This document shows, piece by piece, positions 1-8,299 of a stretch of 64,000 bases of DNA. The stretch is taken from positions 3,038,001 to 3,102,000 of the forward strand of contig OZ241331.1 of the NCBI GenBank assembly GCA_965200005.1, written 5' to 3'. The first letter of the stretch is position 1, and each line of letters opens with the position of its first letter. Under the pieces are notes generated by a model. It ran no database searches, was not told where the DNA came from, and worked only from the letters and a program-made list of their open reading frames with translations. Made by a program: the position numbers and the translations under genes. The stretch is from Aldehydirespirator sp965200005 (GTDB taxonomy: Bacteria > Actinomycetota > Acidimicrobiia > Acidimicrobiales > Aldehydirespiratoraceae).

Positions 1-1479
1 GGCGGGCATGAGCGGCACGACCAGGTAAGCGACCATCGCTGCTGTCTGAGCCCGTCTCGAACCGCTCGCAGCCAGCAGCCGATAGGCACCGAGCAGTCCC
101 ACGAAGATTGGCGCTAACACCAGCGACGTGCGCAGCAGACCTATGCTGTTGTTGAGAATCCAACCGGCGATTGCCACGAAGGGGATGGCGGGCAGGTTCG
201 ACGATGGCGCCCCTGCGCCACGCTGAGACCAGCCCTGCCACACATCTTGGAACATCTCGAACCCGGAATCCCCGAGAGCGGTGAAGTCGCCGATTGCCGG
301 CACGCCGCTGCTGATCAGATCACGAGAGCCATACAGCACGTACAGAGTCGCCAGGGCCCCGACGATGGCCGCGACCCTCACAGAGCCGGTACGGAAACTG
401 CCGATCACGGTCCTGCCGGCGGCATCGAGCAGCCCGTGACGATCGCCAGAGAAGTGCCGCATCAGATACGACGTCATCCGCAGGCTGCCCTTGTATTGCA
501 TCGCTGTTACGTCGGCCTGGCGGATCTTGCGCACCCGCGAGTTAGCACCACGACGACGCACCACAACGTCAAGGCGCGCAAAGTTCCAAGACCAGGCAGA
601 CATGGCATTAGCTGCTCGTCGCAGCCTGGCTGTGAAGATGCAGATCAGAACTTCTACGAGTGCCAATAGCAGCGCTAAAGGCACGAAGATGATGAGCGAG
701 ATCCGCCCGTGGTTGACCAGCATGGCTCGCAGCGAGTGGCGCAGCTTCAACCGGTGGGTGTCATCGACTCCTCGTCGCTCAACCACACGACCCCGGTGGC
801 GCACAACCGCAGCGCCCACAAAGATGACCCGGGCGCCCGCCATCTGGGCTCGCCAGCAGAAGTCAATGTCTTCGCCATGTCTGAGAACTTCGGCATCGAA
901 GCCGCCGAGCAGGCGAAACAGCGACCGCCGCACCAGCATCACCGCCGATGGCACCGCAAACACGTCTGTGACTCGGTCGTGTTGTTCCTGGTCTAGTTCG
1001 CCGGCTGAGGCACGGTCTGCGCCAAACCCGAACCGGTCCACGTCATAGCCGGCTTGGCGGATCACCTCGGGCCTGTCCCAATCAACAAGCTTCGGCGCCA
1101 CAACCGATGCCCGGCTGCGCAATGCCTCCGCCACGAGGGTGCTCACGACATCTGGTGCTAGGGCAACGTCGTCGTGGCAGATCAACAGATAGTCGGCATC
1201 CAAGCCTGCCCCGAACACGGCGTTTGCAGCGTCAGAGAAGCCCCTCGATGATGGCGCATCGATCATGACTGCGTCTGAGACGGTCTGCTTCACGACCGAC
1301 TCCAGGCCTGTGCCTGCCGCGTCTACTACTGCAATCTTTAGTTCTTCGTAGTCCTGCAACGCCAGGGACTCGAGGGTCTCTTCGAACCAGTCGCCCGGGT
1401 TGTGCGCAACGACGACAGCAGCGACGGTCGGGGCCTTGACCTGCTTGCGTGCCGGTGTGGGCCAGCCGCGATCGGTCAC
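1..1479 (-). CDS. Membrane-anchored family 2 glycosyltransferase (C-terminus cut by window edge)
   Basis: Translating the minus strand from the GTG at 1479 gives an open frame running off the left edge (492 codons visible). Residues about 17-260 form a GT2 GT-A fold: a hydrophobic first strand (VAAVVVAHNPGDWF), the metal-binding HDD in LLICHDDVALAPD, and GGFD...HGEDIDFCWR followed by VVRHRG, as in rhamnosyl- and galactofuranosyl-type transferases. After this come several hydrophobic segments (around residues 290-312, 385-400 and the last 60 visible residues), so the catalytic domain is fused to a multi-spanning membrane region. It probably adds a sugar to a lipid-linked wall or capsule intermediate at the inner membrane face. 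Acceptor and sugar cannot be read. The plus-strand frames at 247-1048 are shadows. Confidence 0.85.
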   Translation of the reverse strand, partial: MTDRGWPTPARKQVKAPTVAAVVVAHNPGDWFEETLESLALQDYEELKIAVVDAAGTGLESVVKQTVSDAVMIDAPSSRGFSDAANAVFGAGLDADYLLICHDDVALAPDVVSTLVAEALRSRASVVAPKLVDWDRPEVIRQAGYDVDRFGFGADRASAGELDQEQHDRVTDVFAVPSAVMLVRRSLFRLLGGFDAEVLRHGEDIDFCWRAQMAGARVIFVGAAVVRHRGRVVERRGVDDTHRLKLRHSLRAMLVNHGRISLIIFVPLALLLALVEVLICIFTARLRRAANAMSAWSWNFARLDVVVRRRGANSRVRKIRQADVTAMQYKGSLRMTSYLMRHFSGDRHGLLDAAGRTVIGSFRTGSVRVAAIVGALATLYVLYGSRDLISSGVPAIGDFTALGDSGFEMFQDVWQGWSQRGAGAPSSNLPAIPFVAIAGWILNNSIGLLRTSLVLAPIFVGLLGAYRLLAASGSRRAQTAAMVAYLVVPLMPA

Positions 1480-1582
1480 TTGGAGTGTCTAGTCACATCG
1501 GCGATGAGCCGAGGCTAATGGAGGTACCCGTACTGGACGCGAGACAAGGCCTCTGGGATTTGGGAATTGAGGATTAGCCGGC

Positions 1583-2257
1583 TCAAGCGTGGTGGGCATT
1601 GTGGACAGACCACGCCGAGAGCAGCTCAGATGATGTGGTTGGTGTTGTGACCAATGCAAGACTGTTGGAGATCACAGGGTCTTCATACTCGGCGGGCACC
1701 CCGGCGACGGCGTCACGCACCAGCACCACCTGATACCCCAAGTCCACGGCGCTAAGGCACAGTCCCAATACACCGACATTTAGCGACACACCCGTGGCCA
1801 CGACTGTGGTGACACCGAGGTTGCGCAATGTCTGATCAAGCGCCGTTGAGGTAAACGGCGTCAAACCATGCCAGCGTGACACGATCAGATCACGTGGATC
1901 CGGGCCGAGTTCGGTCATCAGCCGCGCACCTACGCTGCCGATCTCGGTGCCGGTTGCTCCACCTGCCCTACGGATCCGATCCGCCATGCCTAGGAGACGG
2001 CAGTTGGTGGCACCACCCGCACCGTCACGGCGCGGCTCGAAAGTGCAATGCACTACCCGTGCACCGACAGCGCGGGCCGCTTCACACACGGCTGCTGCTG
2101 TTTCAACAATCCCCGTGGCTCGGACGCGTGCCACGAGTTCGGCCATTGCCGACTCGGCGCCTACTACACCCCGCTGCAGTTCCATCGTTAACACGGCGGT
2201 CGAGGCGGGATCGACCAACCCGGCAAGCCGCTGTGAAACCCTGCTCTCGCGACTCAC
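1583..2257 (-). CDS. Isochorismatase-fold protein lacking the catalytic triad
   Basis: A 224-residue protein with the isochorismatase/cysteine hydrolase fold: first strand TAVLTMELQRGVVG, the segment LIVSRWHGLTPFTSTALD, and VVATGVSLNVGVLGLCLSAVDLGYQVVLVRDAVAG. Active members use Asp (in D-M-Q), Lys (before S-A-F) and Cys (in T-x-x-C-V). Here the positions read Glu (MELQ), Arg/Trp and Gly (NVGV), so ordinary thiol catalysis is unlikely. I prefer the second of two adjacent GTG codons, because AGGAGG lies 5 bases upstream of it but only 2 from the first (2260). It is co-directional with the GT2 gene after a 103-base gap. Function unknown; a binding or altered-chemistry role is possible. Confidence 0.8.
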   Translation of the reverse strand: MSRESRVSQRLAGLVDPASTAVLTMELQRGVVGAESAMAELVARVRATGIVETAAAVCEAARAVGARVVHCTFEPRRDGAGGATNCRLLGMADRIRRAGGATGTEIGSVGARLMTELGPDPRDLIVSRWHGLTPFTSTALDQTLRNLGVTTVVATGVSLNVGVLGLCLSAVDLGYQVVLVRDAVAGVPAEYEDPVISNSLALVTTPTTSSELLSAWSVHNAHHA

Positions 2258-2552
2258 CACGGCCTCCTCTTGACCCTGATTGCTTGTAACTGAGGTGCCT
2301 TCATGGTCACTGATTCTGGCCTGCGAGGCTCAAAGCCCGCGCGGTGATCGCTGTGAGTCGCCCACATTTCGCTCACCACGTCCACAGCACGCTCGTTCAT
2401 CTGACACCTGATCCTTACCCCAATGGAAACCCACCACCAACCCGTTGTGGCTGGCGCGGGCGCGCATCATCGAATTTGCCTAATGTTCGCGTTGTGCATC
2501 TAGTGGGCGCGCCCGGTGGGCGTGCTTTGGATTTGGTGGTCACACAGGTGGC
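2258..2552. other. Divergent intergenic region
   Basis: About 295 bases between the isochorismatase-like gene (minus) and the Rmd-like gene (plus). It must hold both promoters. I see GC-rich runs near 2455-2470 and 2507-2522 but no clear -35/-10 pair, RNA gene or convincing ORF. The short plus frame at 2344-2565 shows no protein-like features. Confidence 0.5.
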
Positions 2553-3482
2553 ATGCGAGCACTAGTAACTGGAGCTACTGGCTTCGTGGGCCAGCACCTC
2601 GTCTCGCACCTGTGCGCCTCGGGCGACGATGTGATGATTAGCACGGCTGAGATCACAGATCCCCATGCTCTAGCAGTTGACTTCGAGCGCGGCCGCCCAG
2701 AAGTTGTCTTTCACCTGGCCGCGCAAGCTGACGTTGCGGCAAGTTTCGCCGACCCGGCAGCAACTCTTCGTACCAACGCTGAGGGAACACTGCGAGTACT
2801 TGAGGCGGCCTGTGAAGTGGGGGTGGCACGCGTTGTCGTGGTCAGCAGCGCTGATGTCTACGGCAATGTGGATCCCTGTCATTTGCCCGTGGCCGAATCC
2901 GCCCCACTCCGACCAATCACCCCGTACGGGGCGAGCAAGGCGGCTGCCGAGATGGTGTGCCTACAAGCTGCGGCGGCGTACGGGCTTGGCGTTGTGAGGG
3001 CTCGTGCGTTCAATCATCTCGGGCCCGGGCAGAGCGATCGTTTTGTTGCAGCAGCTATTGCCGCGCGCATCGCCACCAACGAACGATGCACTGGCGAGGT
3101 GATCCGGGTTGGCAACCTTGAAGCCCGCCGCGACTTCACCGACGTGCGTGATGTGGTGCGTGCCTACCGGCTTTTGGCACGGCTCGGCGAGCCGGGTGAG
3201 GCCTACAACGTCTGTAGCGGCTTCTCTATTGCCGTGGGTGACCTAGCCGAACGTTTGGTGGCGGGGGCTCACCACCGGATGCGCCTTGAGATTGATGAGA
3301 AGTTGCTAAGGCCGGTTGAGGTGGCTGAGATGCGTGGCGATCCCAGCAAGCTCGTCGAGGCAACCGGATGGCATCCTCAGATCCCGCTCTCGACGACTGT
3401 GTCAGACCTTCTTGACTATTGGCGCAACTACTTGCGAACTACACAAGCCGCAGGTGTGGCAACTGTGCCTGCGGGGCGGTAG
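2553..3482 (+). CDS. rmd: NAD(P)-dependent nucleotide-sugar reductase, GDP-4-keto-6-deoxy-mannose reductase type
   Basis: A 309-residue extended short-chain dehydrogenase. The N-terminal Rossmann motif is GATGFVGQHL; VVSSADVYG supplies the catalytic Ser region and YGASK (around residue 130) the Tyr-x-x-x-Lys pair. RARAFNHLGPGQSDRFV matches the substrate loop of GDP-6-deoxy-4-keto-hexose reductases. It lies 9 bases upstream of gmd, whose product it would reduce to GDP-D-rhamnose (Rmd) or a C4 epimer (a talose-type enzyme); the sequence does not settle which. The ATG has AGGTGG close upstream. Confidence 0.82.
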   Translation: MRALVTGATGFVGQHLVSHLCASGDDVMISTAEITDPHALAVDFERGRPEVVFHLAAQADVAASFADPAATLRTNAEGTLRVLEAACEVGVARVVVVSSADVYGNVDPCHLPVAESAPLRPITPYGASKAAAEMVCLQAAAAYGLGVVRARAFNHLGPGQSDRFVAAAIAARIATNERCTGEVIRVGNLEARRDFTDVRDVVRAYRLLARLGEPGEAYNVCSGFSIAVGDLAERLVAGAHHRMRLEIDEKLLRPVEVAEMRGDPSKLVEATGWHPQIPLSTTVSDLLDYWRNYLRTTQAAGVATVPAGR

Positions 3483-3491
3483 CTACTCGTT

Positions 3492-4460
3492 GTGGCGAAA
3501 CGTGCTCTTATCACTGGTATCACCGGCCAGGACGGTTCTTACCTAGCCGAGTTCTTACTCGACAAGGGTTATGAGGTCATCGGCATGGTGCGGCGCTCGA
3601 GCATCTTGAACTACGAACGCATCGCACACATCCAGGATCGGATCCTGATCGTCACAGGAGACCTGCTCGATCAGGTTTCAATGATTGAGATCTTGCGCAC
3701 TTACCGTCCTGACGAGGTGTACAACCTTGCTGCTCAGTCTTTTGTGCAAACCTCGTTTAGCCAGCCAGTACTTACCGGTGAGACAACTGCTTTGAGTGTC
3801 ACGAGGCTGCTTGATGCGATCCGTCTAGTGGATGGCGACATCCGCTTTTACCAGGCAAGTTCTTCAGAGATGTTTGGCAAGGTGCGTGAAGTGCCACAGC
3901 GAGAGACGACGCCGTTTTATCCGAGGAGTCCCTACGGTGTCGCCAAGGTCTATGGGCATTGGATCACAGTCAATTACCGTGAGTCTTACGGGATGCATAC
4001 CACATCAGGCATCATGTTTAATCATGAAAGTCCACGTCGGGGCATGGAGTTTGTGACCCGCAAGATCAGCCATGCTGCGGCCAGTATCAAACTCGGGCTG
4101 AGTGATGAGTTGCGTCTCGGGAACCTCGATTCACATCGTGACTGGGGGTATGCAGCCGATTACACCCAGGCGATGTGGCAGATGCTACAACAAGATGAGC
4201 CTGACGATTACGTGATCTGTACCGGCAAGACGCACTCGGTGAGGACTCTTTGTGAGCTCGCTTTTGATCATGTGGGGCTTGACTATCGCGACCACGTAGT
4301 GGTTGACGAACAGTTCATGCGCCCTGCTGAAGTTGATCTGCTGGTGGGCGACGCCTCCAAAGCCGAAGCCACGTTTGGCTGGCGTCCACGCACCTCATTT
4401 GCTGACCTCGTGCGACTGATGGTCGACGCCGACCTGGCACTGTTGCAACGCCGCTGGTGA
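3492..4460 (+). CDS. gmd: GDP-mannose 4,6-dehydratase
   Basis: 322 residues, the family's usual length. It starts at GTG with the diagnostic ALITGITGQDGSYLAEFLL NADP-binding segment and EVIGMVRRSS. Catalytic elements are visible as QASSSEMFGK and SPYGVAKVYGHW, and the GDP-mannose loop as FNHESPRRGMEFVTRKI, followed by LGNLDSHRDWGYAADY. It converts GDP-D-mannose to GDP-4-keto-6-deoxy-D-mannose, which both the preceding Rmd-like reductase and the GDP-fucose synthase at 12651 could use. The stop overlaps by four bases the start of a 22-codon micro-ORF that leads to cofD. Confidence 0.96.
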   Translation: MAKRALITGITGQDGSYLAEFLLDKGYEVIGMVRRSSILNYERIAHIQDRILIVTGDLLDQVSMIEILRTYRPDEVYNLAAQSFVQTSFSQPVLTGETTALSVTRLLDAIRLVDGDIRFYQASSSEMFGKVREVPQRETTPFYPRSPYGVAKVYGHWITVNYRESYGMHTTSGIMFNHESPRRGMEFVTRKISHAAASIKLGLSDELRLGNLDSHRDWGYAADYTQAMWQMLQQDEPDDYVICTGKTHSVRTLCELAFDHVGLDYRDHVVVDEQFMRPAEVDLLVGDASKAEATFGWRPRTSFADLVRLMVDADLALLQRRW

Positions 4461-4525
4461 GATCGCCAGTCGTTAACTGCCTGGCTGATCCTTACATGAG
4501 CCGAGTGAGCGCCTCAACGCTGTGA
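4457..4525 (+). other. 22-codon bridging micro-ORF between gmd and cofD
   Basis: A GTG at 4457 overlaps the gmd stop as GTGA, the frame stays open for 22 codons, and its TGA (4523-4525) overlaps the cofD GTG at 4522 as another GTGA. It therefore fills the 61-base gap exactly. No Shine-Dalgarno or protein family is apparent. It may only relay ribosomes from gmd to cofD, or be a coincidence of composition. Confidence 0.35.
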
Positions 4526-5496
4526 TTGTCGTATTGGCGGGTGGCGTCGGAGCGGCCCGCTACCTCACAGGTCAGCTTCAGGTCACGCCGCCTAGCGATG
4601 TCACGGCCATTGTCAACGTTGCCGACGATGTGAACATGCATGGCTTGCACGTAAGCCCTGACATAGACACTGTCATCTACACCCTCTCGGGTGCGATCGA
4701 TCCAGAACGTGGCTGGGGCCTTAAGGGTGAGACCTGGCGCGCGCTAGAGGCTTTGCGGTCATACGGGATTGATGCGTGGTTCAACCTCGGTGACCGTGAC
4801 ATTGGAACCCACATGTTCCGCACAATGCTGCTGAACTCGGGGGTGTCCCTCAGTGAGGTAACCGAGCGCCTGGCACGGGCTCGTGGCATGGATTGTCGCA
4901 TCGTGCCAGTCAGCGATGACCCGATCGAGACCCGGGTCACACTGGCGTCGGACGCCATAGCTGGGACCGCCGACTCGCCTCGCTCATACGTGGCGGGTGA
5001 GGAGATCGGCTTCCAGGAATACTTCGTGCGGCTCGCACACGACGTTGCAATCTCTGGTGTGCGATTCGCCGGCATTGAGCGAGCTCGGCCGGCCCCAGGC
5101 GTGCTAGATGCAATAGCGGACGCTCAAGTTGTGGTGATCGCGCCGTCCAACCCGATCGTGTCAATCGGGCCAATCCTTGCGGTTCCAGGGGTACGCCAAG
5201 CCCTCATGGCAAGACGTGAGCGCAACGTTGCGGTGTCTCCAATAGTTGCTGGAGCGACTCTGAAGGGGCCAGCTGACCGCATGATGGATGAACTCGGGTT
5301 CGAATCAAGCGTCGCGGGTGTAGCTGAGATCTATCGCGATGTTGCAGGAACGCTTGTGATCGACAACTCCGATGATCGCCTCGCATCGGCAGTAGAGGAT
5401 CACGGGGTGCGGGCGGTCGTAACCCCAACCGTGATGAGTTCGGCGGATGTCGCCGCGGAGTTGGCCCGAACAACGATTGGAGCGCTTGAGCCTTGA
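4522..5496 (+). CDS. cofD: 2-phospho-L-lactate transferase-type F420 enzyme CofD/FbiA
   Basis: 324 residues starting at GTG. The nucleotide-binding N-terminus is VVLAGGVGAARYLTGQL, followed by IVNVADDVNMHGLHVSPDIDTVIYTL and FNLGDRDIGTHMFR, and later VVIAPSNPIVSIGPIL, all typical of CofD/FbiA. It transfers the phospholactyl or phosphoenolpyruvyl group from its guanylyl-activated form to Fo, giving F420-0 or dehydro-F420-0. It overlaps cofE by four bases (TTGA). The partner CofC/FbiD and Fo synthase are not in the window. Confidence 0.95.
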   Translation: MIVVLAGGVGAARYLTGQLQVTPPSDVTAIVNVADDVNMHGLHVSPDIDTVIYTLSGAIDPERGWGLKGETWRALEALRSYGIDAWFNLGDRDIGTHMFRTMLLNSGVSLSEVTERLARARGMDCRIVPVSDDPIETRVTLASDAIAGTADSPRSYVAGEEIGFQEYFVRLAHDVAISGVRFAGIERARPAPGVLDAIADAQVVVIAPSNPIVSIGPILAVPGVRQALMARRERNVAVSPIVAGATLKGPADRMMDELGFESSVAGVAEIYRDVAGTLVIDNSDDRLASAVEDHGVRAVVTPTVMSSADVAAELARTTIGALEP

Positions 5497-6215
5497 GTGC
5501 GGGCGACGGAGCGCGGATCGAGATTCTGCCAATCACGGGTATGCCCGAGGTTCACCCTGGTGACCCGATTGGTGAGATCGTCGTTGAGGCTGCCGGCCCC
5601 TCAGGACTGCGAGACCGGGACTGCCTCGTGGTCACCCAGAAGATCGTCTCCAAAGCAGAAAACCGTCTCCGTCAGATCGATCCGAACGATCCGCTCTCAC
5701 ACAAACCCATCGTGATGGAGGAGTCGGTGCGGGTGTTGCGTCGCCGCGGTGACCTAGTCATCTCCGAGACAACGCATGGCTTTGTATGCGCTAATGCAGG
5801 TGTCGACTTGAGCAATGTTGAGCACGGCTATGCGGCACTGCTGCCAAGAGACTCTGATCGCTCGGCTCGACGTATTCGCGCCTCGATAGCTGCACTCGCA
5901 GGTGTGGATGTGGCGGTGATTGTCTCGGACACGTTCGGCCGACCCTGGCGACGAGGCGTCACCGATGTAGCAATTGGTTGTGCTGGTATCGCTGCGGTTG
6001 TTGACTTGCGAGGGAGTAGTGACGCCCTGGGGCGCGAACTCAAGGTGACCGAGGTCGCCGTTGCCGACGAGATCGCCGCAGCGGCCGAACTCGTAATGGG
6101 CAAGGCTTCAGGAATCCCCGTAGCAATCGTGCGTGGCCTGAACAGCCACTGGTTCCGGAACGGCTCAGTACAAGACGAGATAATCCGACCACCAGCCGAC
6201 GACCTATTCCGCTAA
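5493..6215 (+). CDS. cofE: Coenzyme F420-0:L-glutamate ligase, stand-alone
   Basis: 240 residues. It starts at a TTG whose last bases form the cofD stop (TTGA). CofE signatures are EILPITGMPEVHPGD, LVVTQKIVSKAENR, GDLVISETTHGFVCANAGVDLSN, and VSDTFGRPWRRGVTDVAIGCAGI. It adds the glutamate tail to F420-0 in a GTP-dependent step. It ends where the CofE fold ends: the C-terminal FMN/nitroreductase domain of actinobacterial FbiB, which reduces dehydro-F420-0, is absent, so such a reductase must be encoded elsewhere if the dehydro route is used. Convergent with galE after 12 bases. Confidence 0.94.
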   Translation: MSAGDGARIEILPITGMPEVHPGDPIGEIVVEAAGPSGLRDRDCLVVTQKIVSKAENRLRQIDPNDPLSHKPIVMEESVRVLRRRGDLVISETTHGFVCANAGVDLSNVEHGYAALLPRDSDRSARRIRASIAALAGVDVAVIVSDTFGRPWRRGVTDVAIGCAGIAAVVDLRGSSDALGRELKVTEVAVADEIAAAAELVMGKASGIPVAIVRGLNSHWFRNGSVQDEIIRPPADDLFR

Positions 6216-6227
6216 TTCCTAATTCCG

Positions 6228-7226
6228 CTAACGCACGGTGCGGTGGTGGTTCCAGTGGTGGGTGAGCATATCTTGGAGTGTGTAATGGGCTTGCCAGTGA
6301 AGGTCTTGGTGCGCGCGGGTGCAGTCGGCCCAGCAGGCTGCTACATCGCCGGGGCGCCGCGCCGCTATCTCGTAGCTGATTCGTTGACCAGTTGCGCTGG
6401 CGGCAGCCGCTAGCAGCTCGAGGACGCTGGTACCGCGGCCGGTGCCAAGGTTGAAGACGCTACTCGACTGCTCGAGTGGAGCTTGTAGTGCAGCGACGTG
6501 ACCTGCGGCTATGTCCATGACATGGACATAGTCCCGGACTGCGCTGCCATCGGGTGTGTCGTAGTCGTCACCGAATACCTGCAGTGACCTCCGCTGCCCT
6601 GAACCGACTTGCATGACCGCAGGTACGAGGTTCTGCGGGACGCCTGTGGGTATTTCACCGAGCAATGCCGATGGATGCGCACCCACGGGGTTGAAATACC
6701 GCAGTAGCACTACCTGCATCGTCTGGGCACTGCTTGCCGCCGCATCCTCAAGGATCCGTTCACACATCAACTTGGATGCTCCATACGGGCTCTCGGGGGC
6801 CGTCGGAGCGCCTTCCGCCACGGGCAGCGCCTTCGGTGTGCCGTAGACGGCAGCTGAGGAACTGAATACGAACCGGTTGACTCCATGGGCCAGTGCGGCA
6901 GCTGCAACTGAGATGGTTGATCCGAGATTCGTGCGGTAGTAACCAAGCGGATCAGCAACTGACTCGGTCACGCTCTTGCGAGCCGCGAAGTGCATCACTG
7001 AATCGATTTTGAAGCTCCCAAAGATGGTCTGTAGCAGCGCCTCATCTGCCGCATCGCCTTCCACGACAGGCACTTGAGCACCAACTAGACCCTCAATCAC
7101 ATTGATTGTGGATCTCGCAGAGTTGGAGAAGTCATCAAGAATCACAACGTCATAGCCGCTAGCGCACAACTCGACGACCGTGTGACTACCTACATAGCCC
7201 GCGCCCCCGGTTACGAGAGTCGCCAC
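6228..7226 (-). CDS. galE: UDP-glucose 4-epimerase
   Basis: 332 residues, full GalE length. Motifs are the N-terminal VTGGAGYVGSHTVVEL, VILDDFSNS, HFAARKSVTESV, FSSSAAVYG, YGASKLMCE (catalytic Tyr and Lys), LRYFNPVGAHPS and SAVRDYVHVMDIA. It interconverts UDP-glucose and UDP-galactose (possibly the N-acetyl forms) for polysaccharide synthesis. Its GTG shares one base with the stop of the upstream nucleotidyltransferase (TAGTG), so the two are probably translationally coupled. Confidence 0.94.
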   Translation of the reverse strand: MATLVTGGAGYVGSHTVVELCASGYDVVILDDFSNSARSTINVIEGLVGAQVPVVEGDAADEALLQTIFGSFKIDSVMHFAARKSVTESVADPLGYYRTNLGSTISVAAAALAHGVNRFVFSSSAAVYGTPKALPVAEGAPTAPESPYGASKLMCERILEDAAASSAQTMQVVLLRYFNPVGAHPSALLGEIPTGVPQNLVPAVMQVGSGQRRSLQVFGDDYDTPDGSAVRDYVHVMDIAAGHVAALQAPLEQSSSVFNLGTGRGTSVLELLAAAASATGQRISYEIAARRPGDVAACWADCTRAHQDLHWQAHYTLQDMLTHHWNHHRTVR

Positions 7227-8284
7227 TAACGACTCGGCACTACACGTGCAGCCGACAGCACCTCACCGGCGTCAACGAGGGCGCCATCTCCAACCACGGA
7301 TCCATTGGTCACACGGCAACCTTTGGCAAGTTTGGCACGCTCTCCGACGATCGAATCGAGCACTGTCACTTCTGGAGATAGCTCGACACCAGAGTGCAGC
7401 ACCGAGCCTTTGACCACGCAGCGTGATGCCACCCTTGCGTCGGCCATCACGACACTGCGCTCGATGGCTGCGCTAGCTGCTACGACAGCTTCTGGCGACA
7501 CTCCTGTTGTGACTGTTACTCCTGTTGTGCCTGGGAGCGACGATGCCTGGGGAGCGATATCGGCCTTGCGATCAAGCAGGTCAAGTTGAACCTGCAGGTA
7601 GGACTCGGGTGTGCCAGCGTCGACCCAGTAGCAACTCTGGGGAAAGGCACCGAGCGTCCCTGAGCGGGCCAGTGCGGGAAACACCTGGCGCTCGATAGAG
7701 ACGCGGCGCGCCGGTTCGATACGTTCGATCACCGAAGGTTCCATCAAGTAGGTGCCTGCGTTGATCCATTGGCTCGGTGGCGGTTCGGGGCCTTGTGGCT
7801 TCTCCACAAACGCCGACACTCGCCTGAAGTCGTCGAACACAACCACACCGAAACGTGACGGATCTGGCACCTCGATTAGATGGATCGTTGCTTCCCGAGC
7901 AGCACTCTTGTGGGTTTGGAGCATGGCGCCGATATCCACATCGGTTATCACGTCACCGTTGGCTGCAAGGAATGTGCCATCGCTGCGGCTCATCCTCGAA
8001 GCCTCATAGGCGAAGCGGATCGCACCAGCAGTGTCAAGTGGCTCAGGCTCGACGGTGCAGCACAACTCGACACCGGCACAGCGTTCATCGGGATAGGCAT
8101 GGCGGAACACGTCATCCTGGTATCCGAGCGCGAGCACCACGCGTTCAATCCCGTGACGGCCCAGCGCCGCAACTACATGCTCAATCATGGGCCGGTGCAA
8201 CACCGGCAGCATCTGTTTGGGCCTTGTGAGGGTGAGTGGTCGGAGGCGAGTGCCAAAGCCCCCGACGAGCAGGATCGCCTGCAT
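7226..8284 (-). CDS. Sugar-1-phosphate nucleotidyltransferase, probable mannose-1-phosphate guanylyltransferase
   Basis: 352 residues. Residues 1-230 are an NTP_transferase domain: AILLVGGFGTRLRPLT with LTRPKQMLPVLHRPM (nucleotide-binding loop and Lys), FLAANGDVITDVD (metal-binding Asp) and FVEKPQGPEPPPSQWINAGTY written here as two parts, FVEKP and WINAGTY. The C-terminal part after residue 245 has repeating hexad turns of a left-handed beta-helix. This layout matches actinobacterial GDP-mannose pyrophosphorylases (mycobacterial ManB, Rv3264c), and mannose-derived sugars are used all round it, but a glucose-1-phosphate specificity cannot be excluded. Upstream of galE with a one-base overlap. 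Confidence 0.85.
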   Translation of the reverse strand: MQAILLVGGFGTRLRPLTLTRPKQMLPVLHRPMIEHVVAALGRHGIERVVLALGYQDDVFRHAYPDERCAGVELCCTVEPEPLDTAGAIRFAYEASRMSRSDGTFLAANGDVITDVDIGAMLQTHKSAAREATIHLIEVPDPSRFGVVVFDDFRRVSAFVEKPQGPEPPPSQWINAGTYLMEPSVIERIEPARRVSIERQVFPALARSGTLGAFPQSCYWVDAGTPESYLQVQLDLLDRKADIAPQASSLPGTTGVTVTTGVSPEAVVAASAAIERSVVMADARVASRCVVKGSVLHSGVELSPEVTVLDSIVGERAKLAKGCRVTNGSVVGDGALVDAGEVLSAARVVPSR

Positions 8285-8299
8285 CGCGATTCGCTCGAT

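Noticed and set aside
247..1048. Overlapping plus-strand frames of 95-185 codons
   Set aside because: They are antisense to a clear GT2 glycosyltransferase with DD and ED motifs on the minus strand, and their translations are low-complexity Arg/Thr/Pro.
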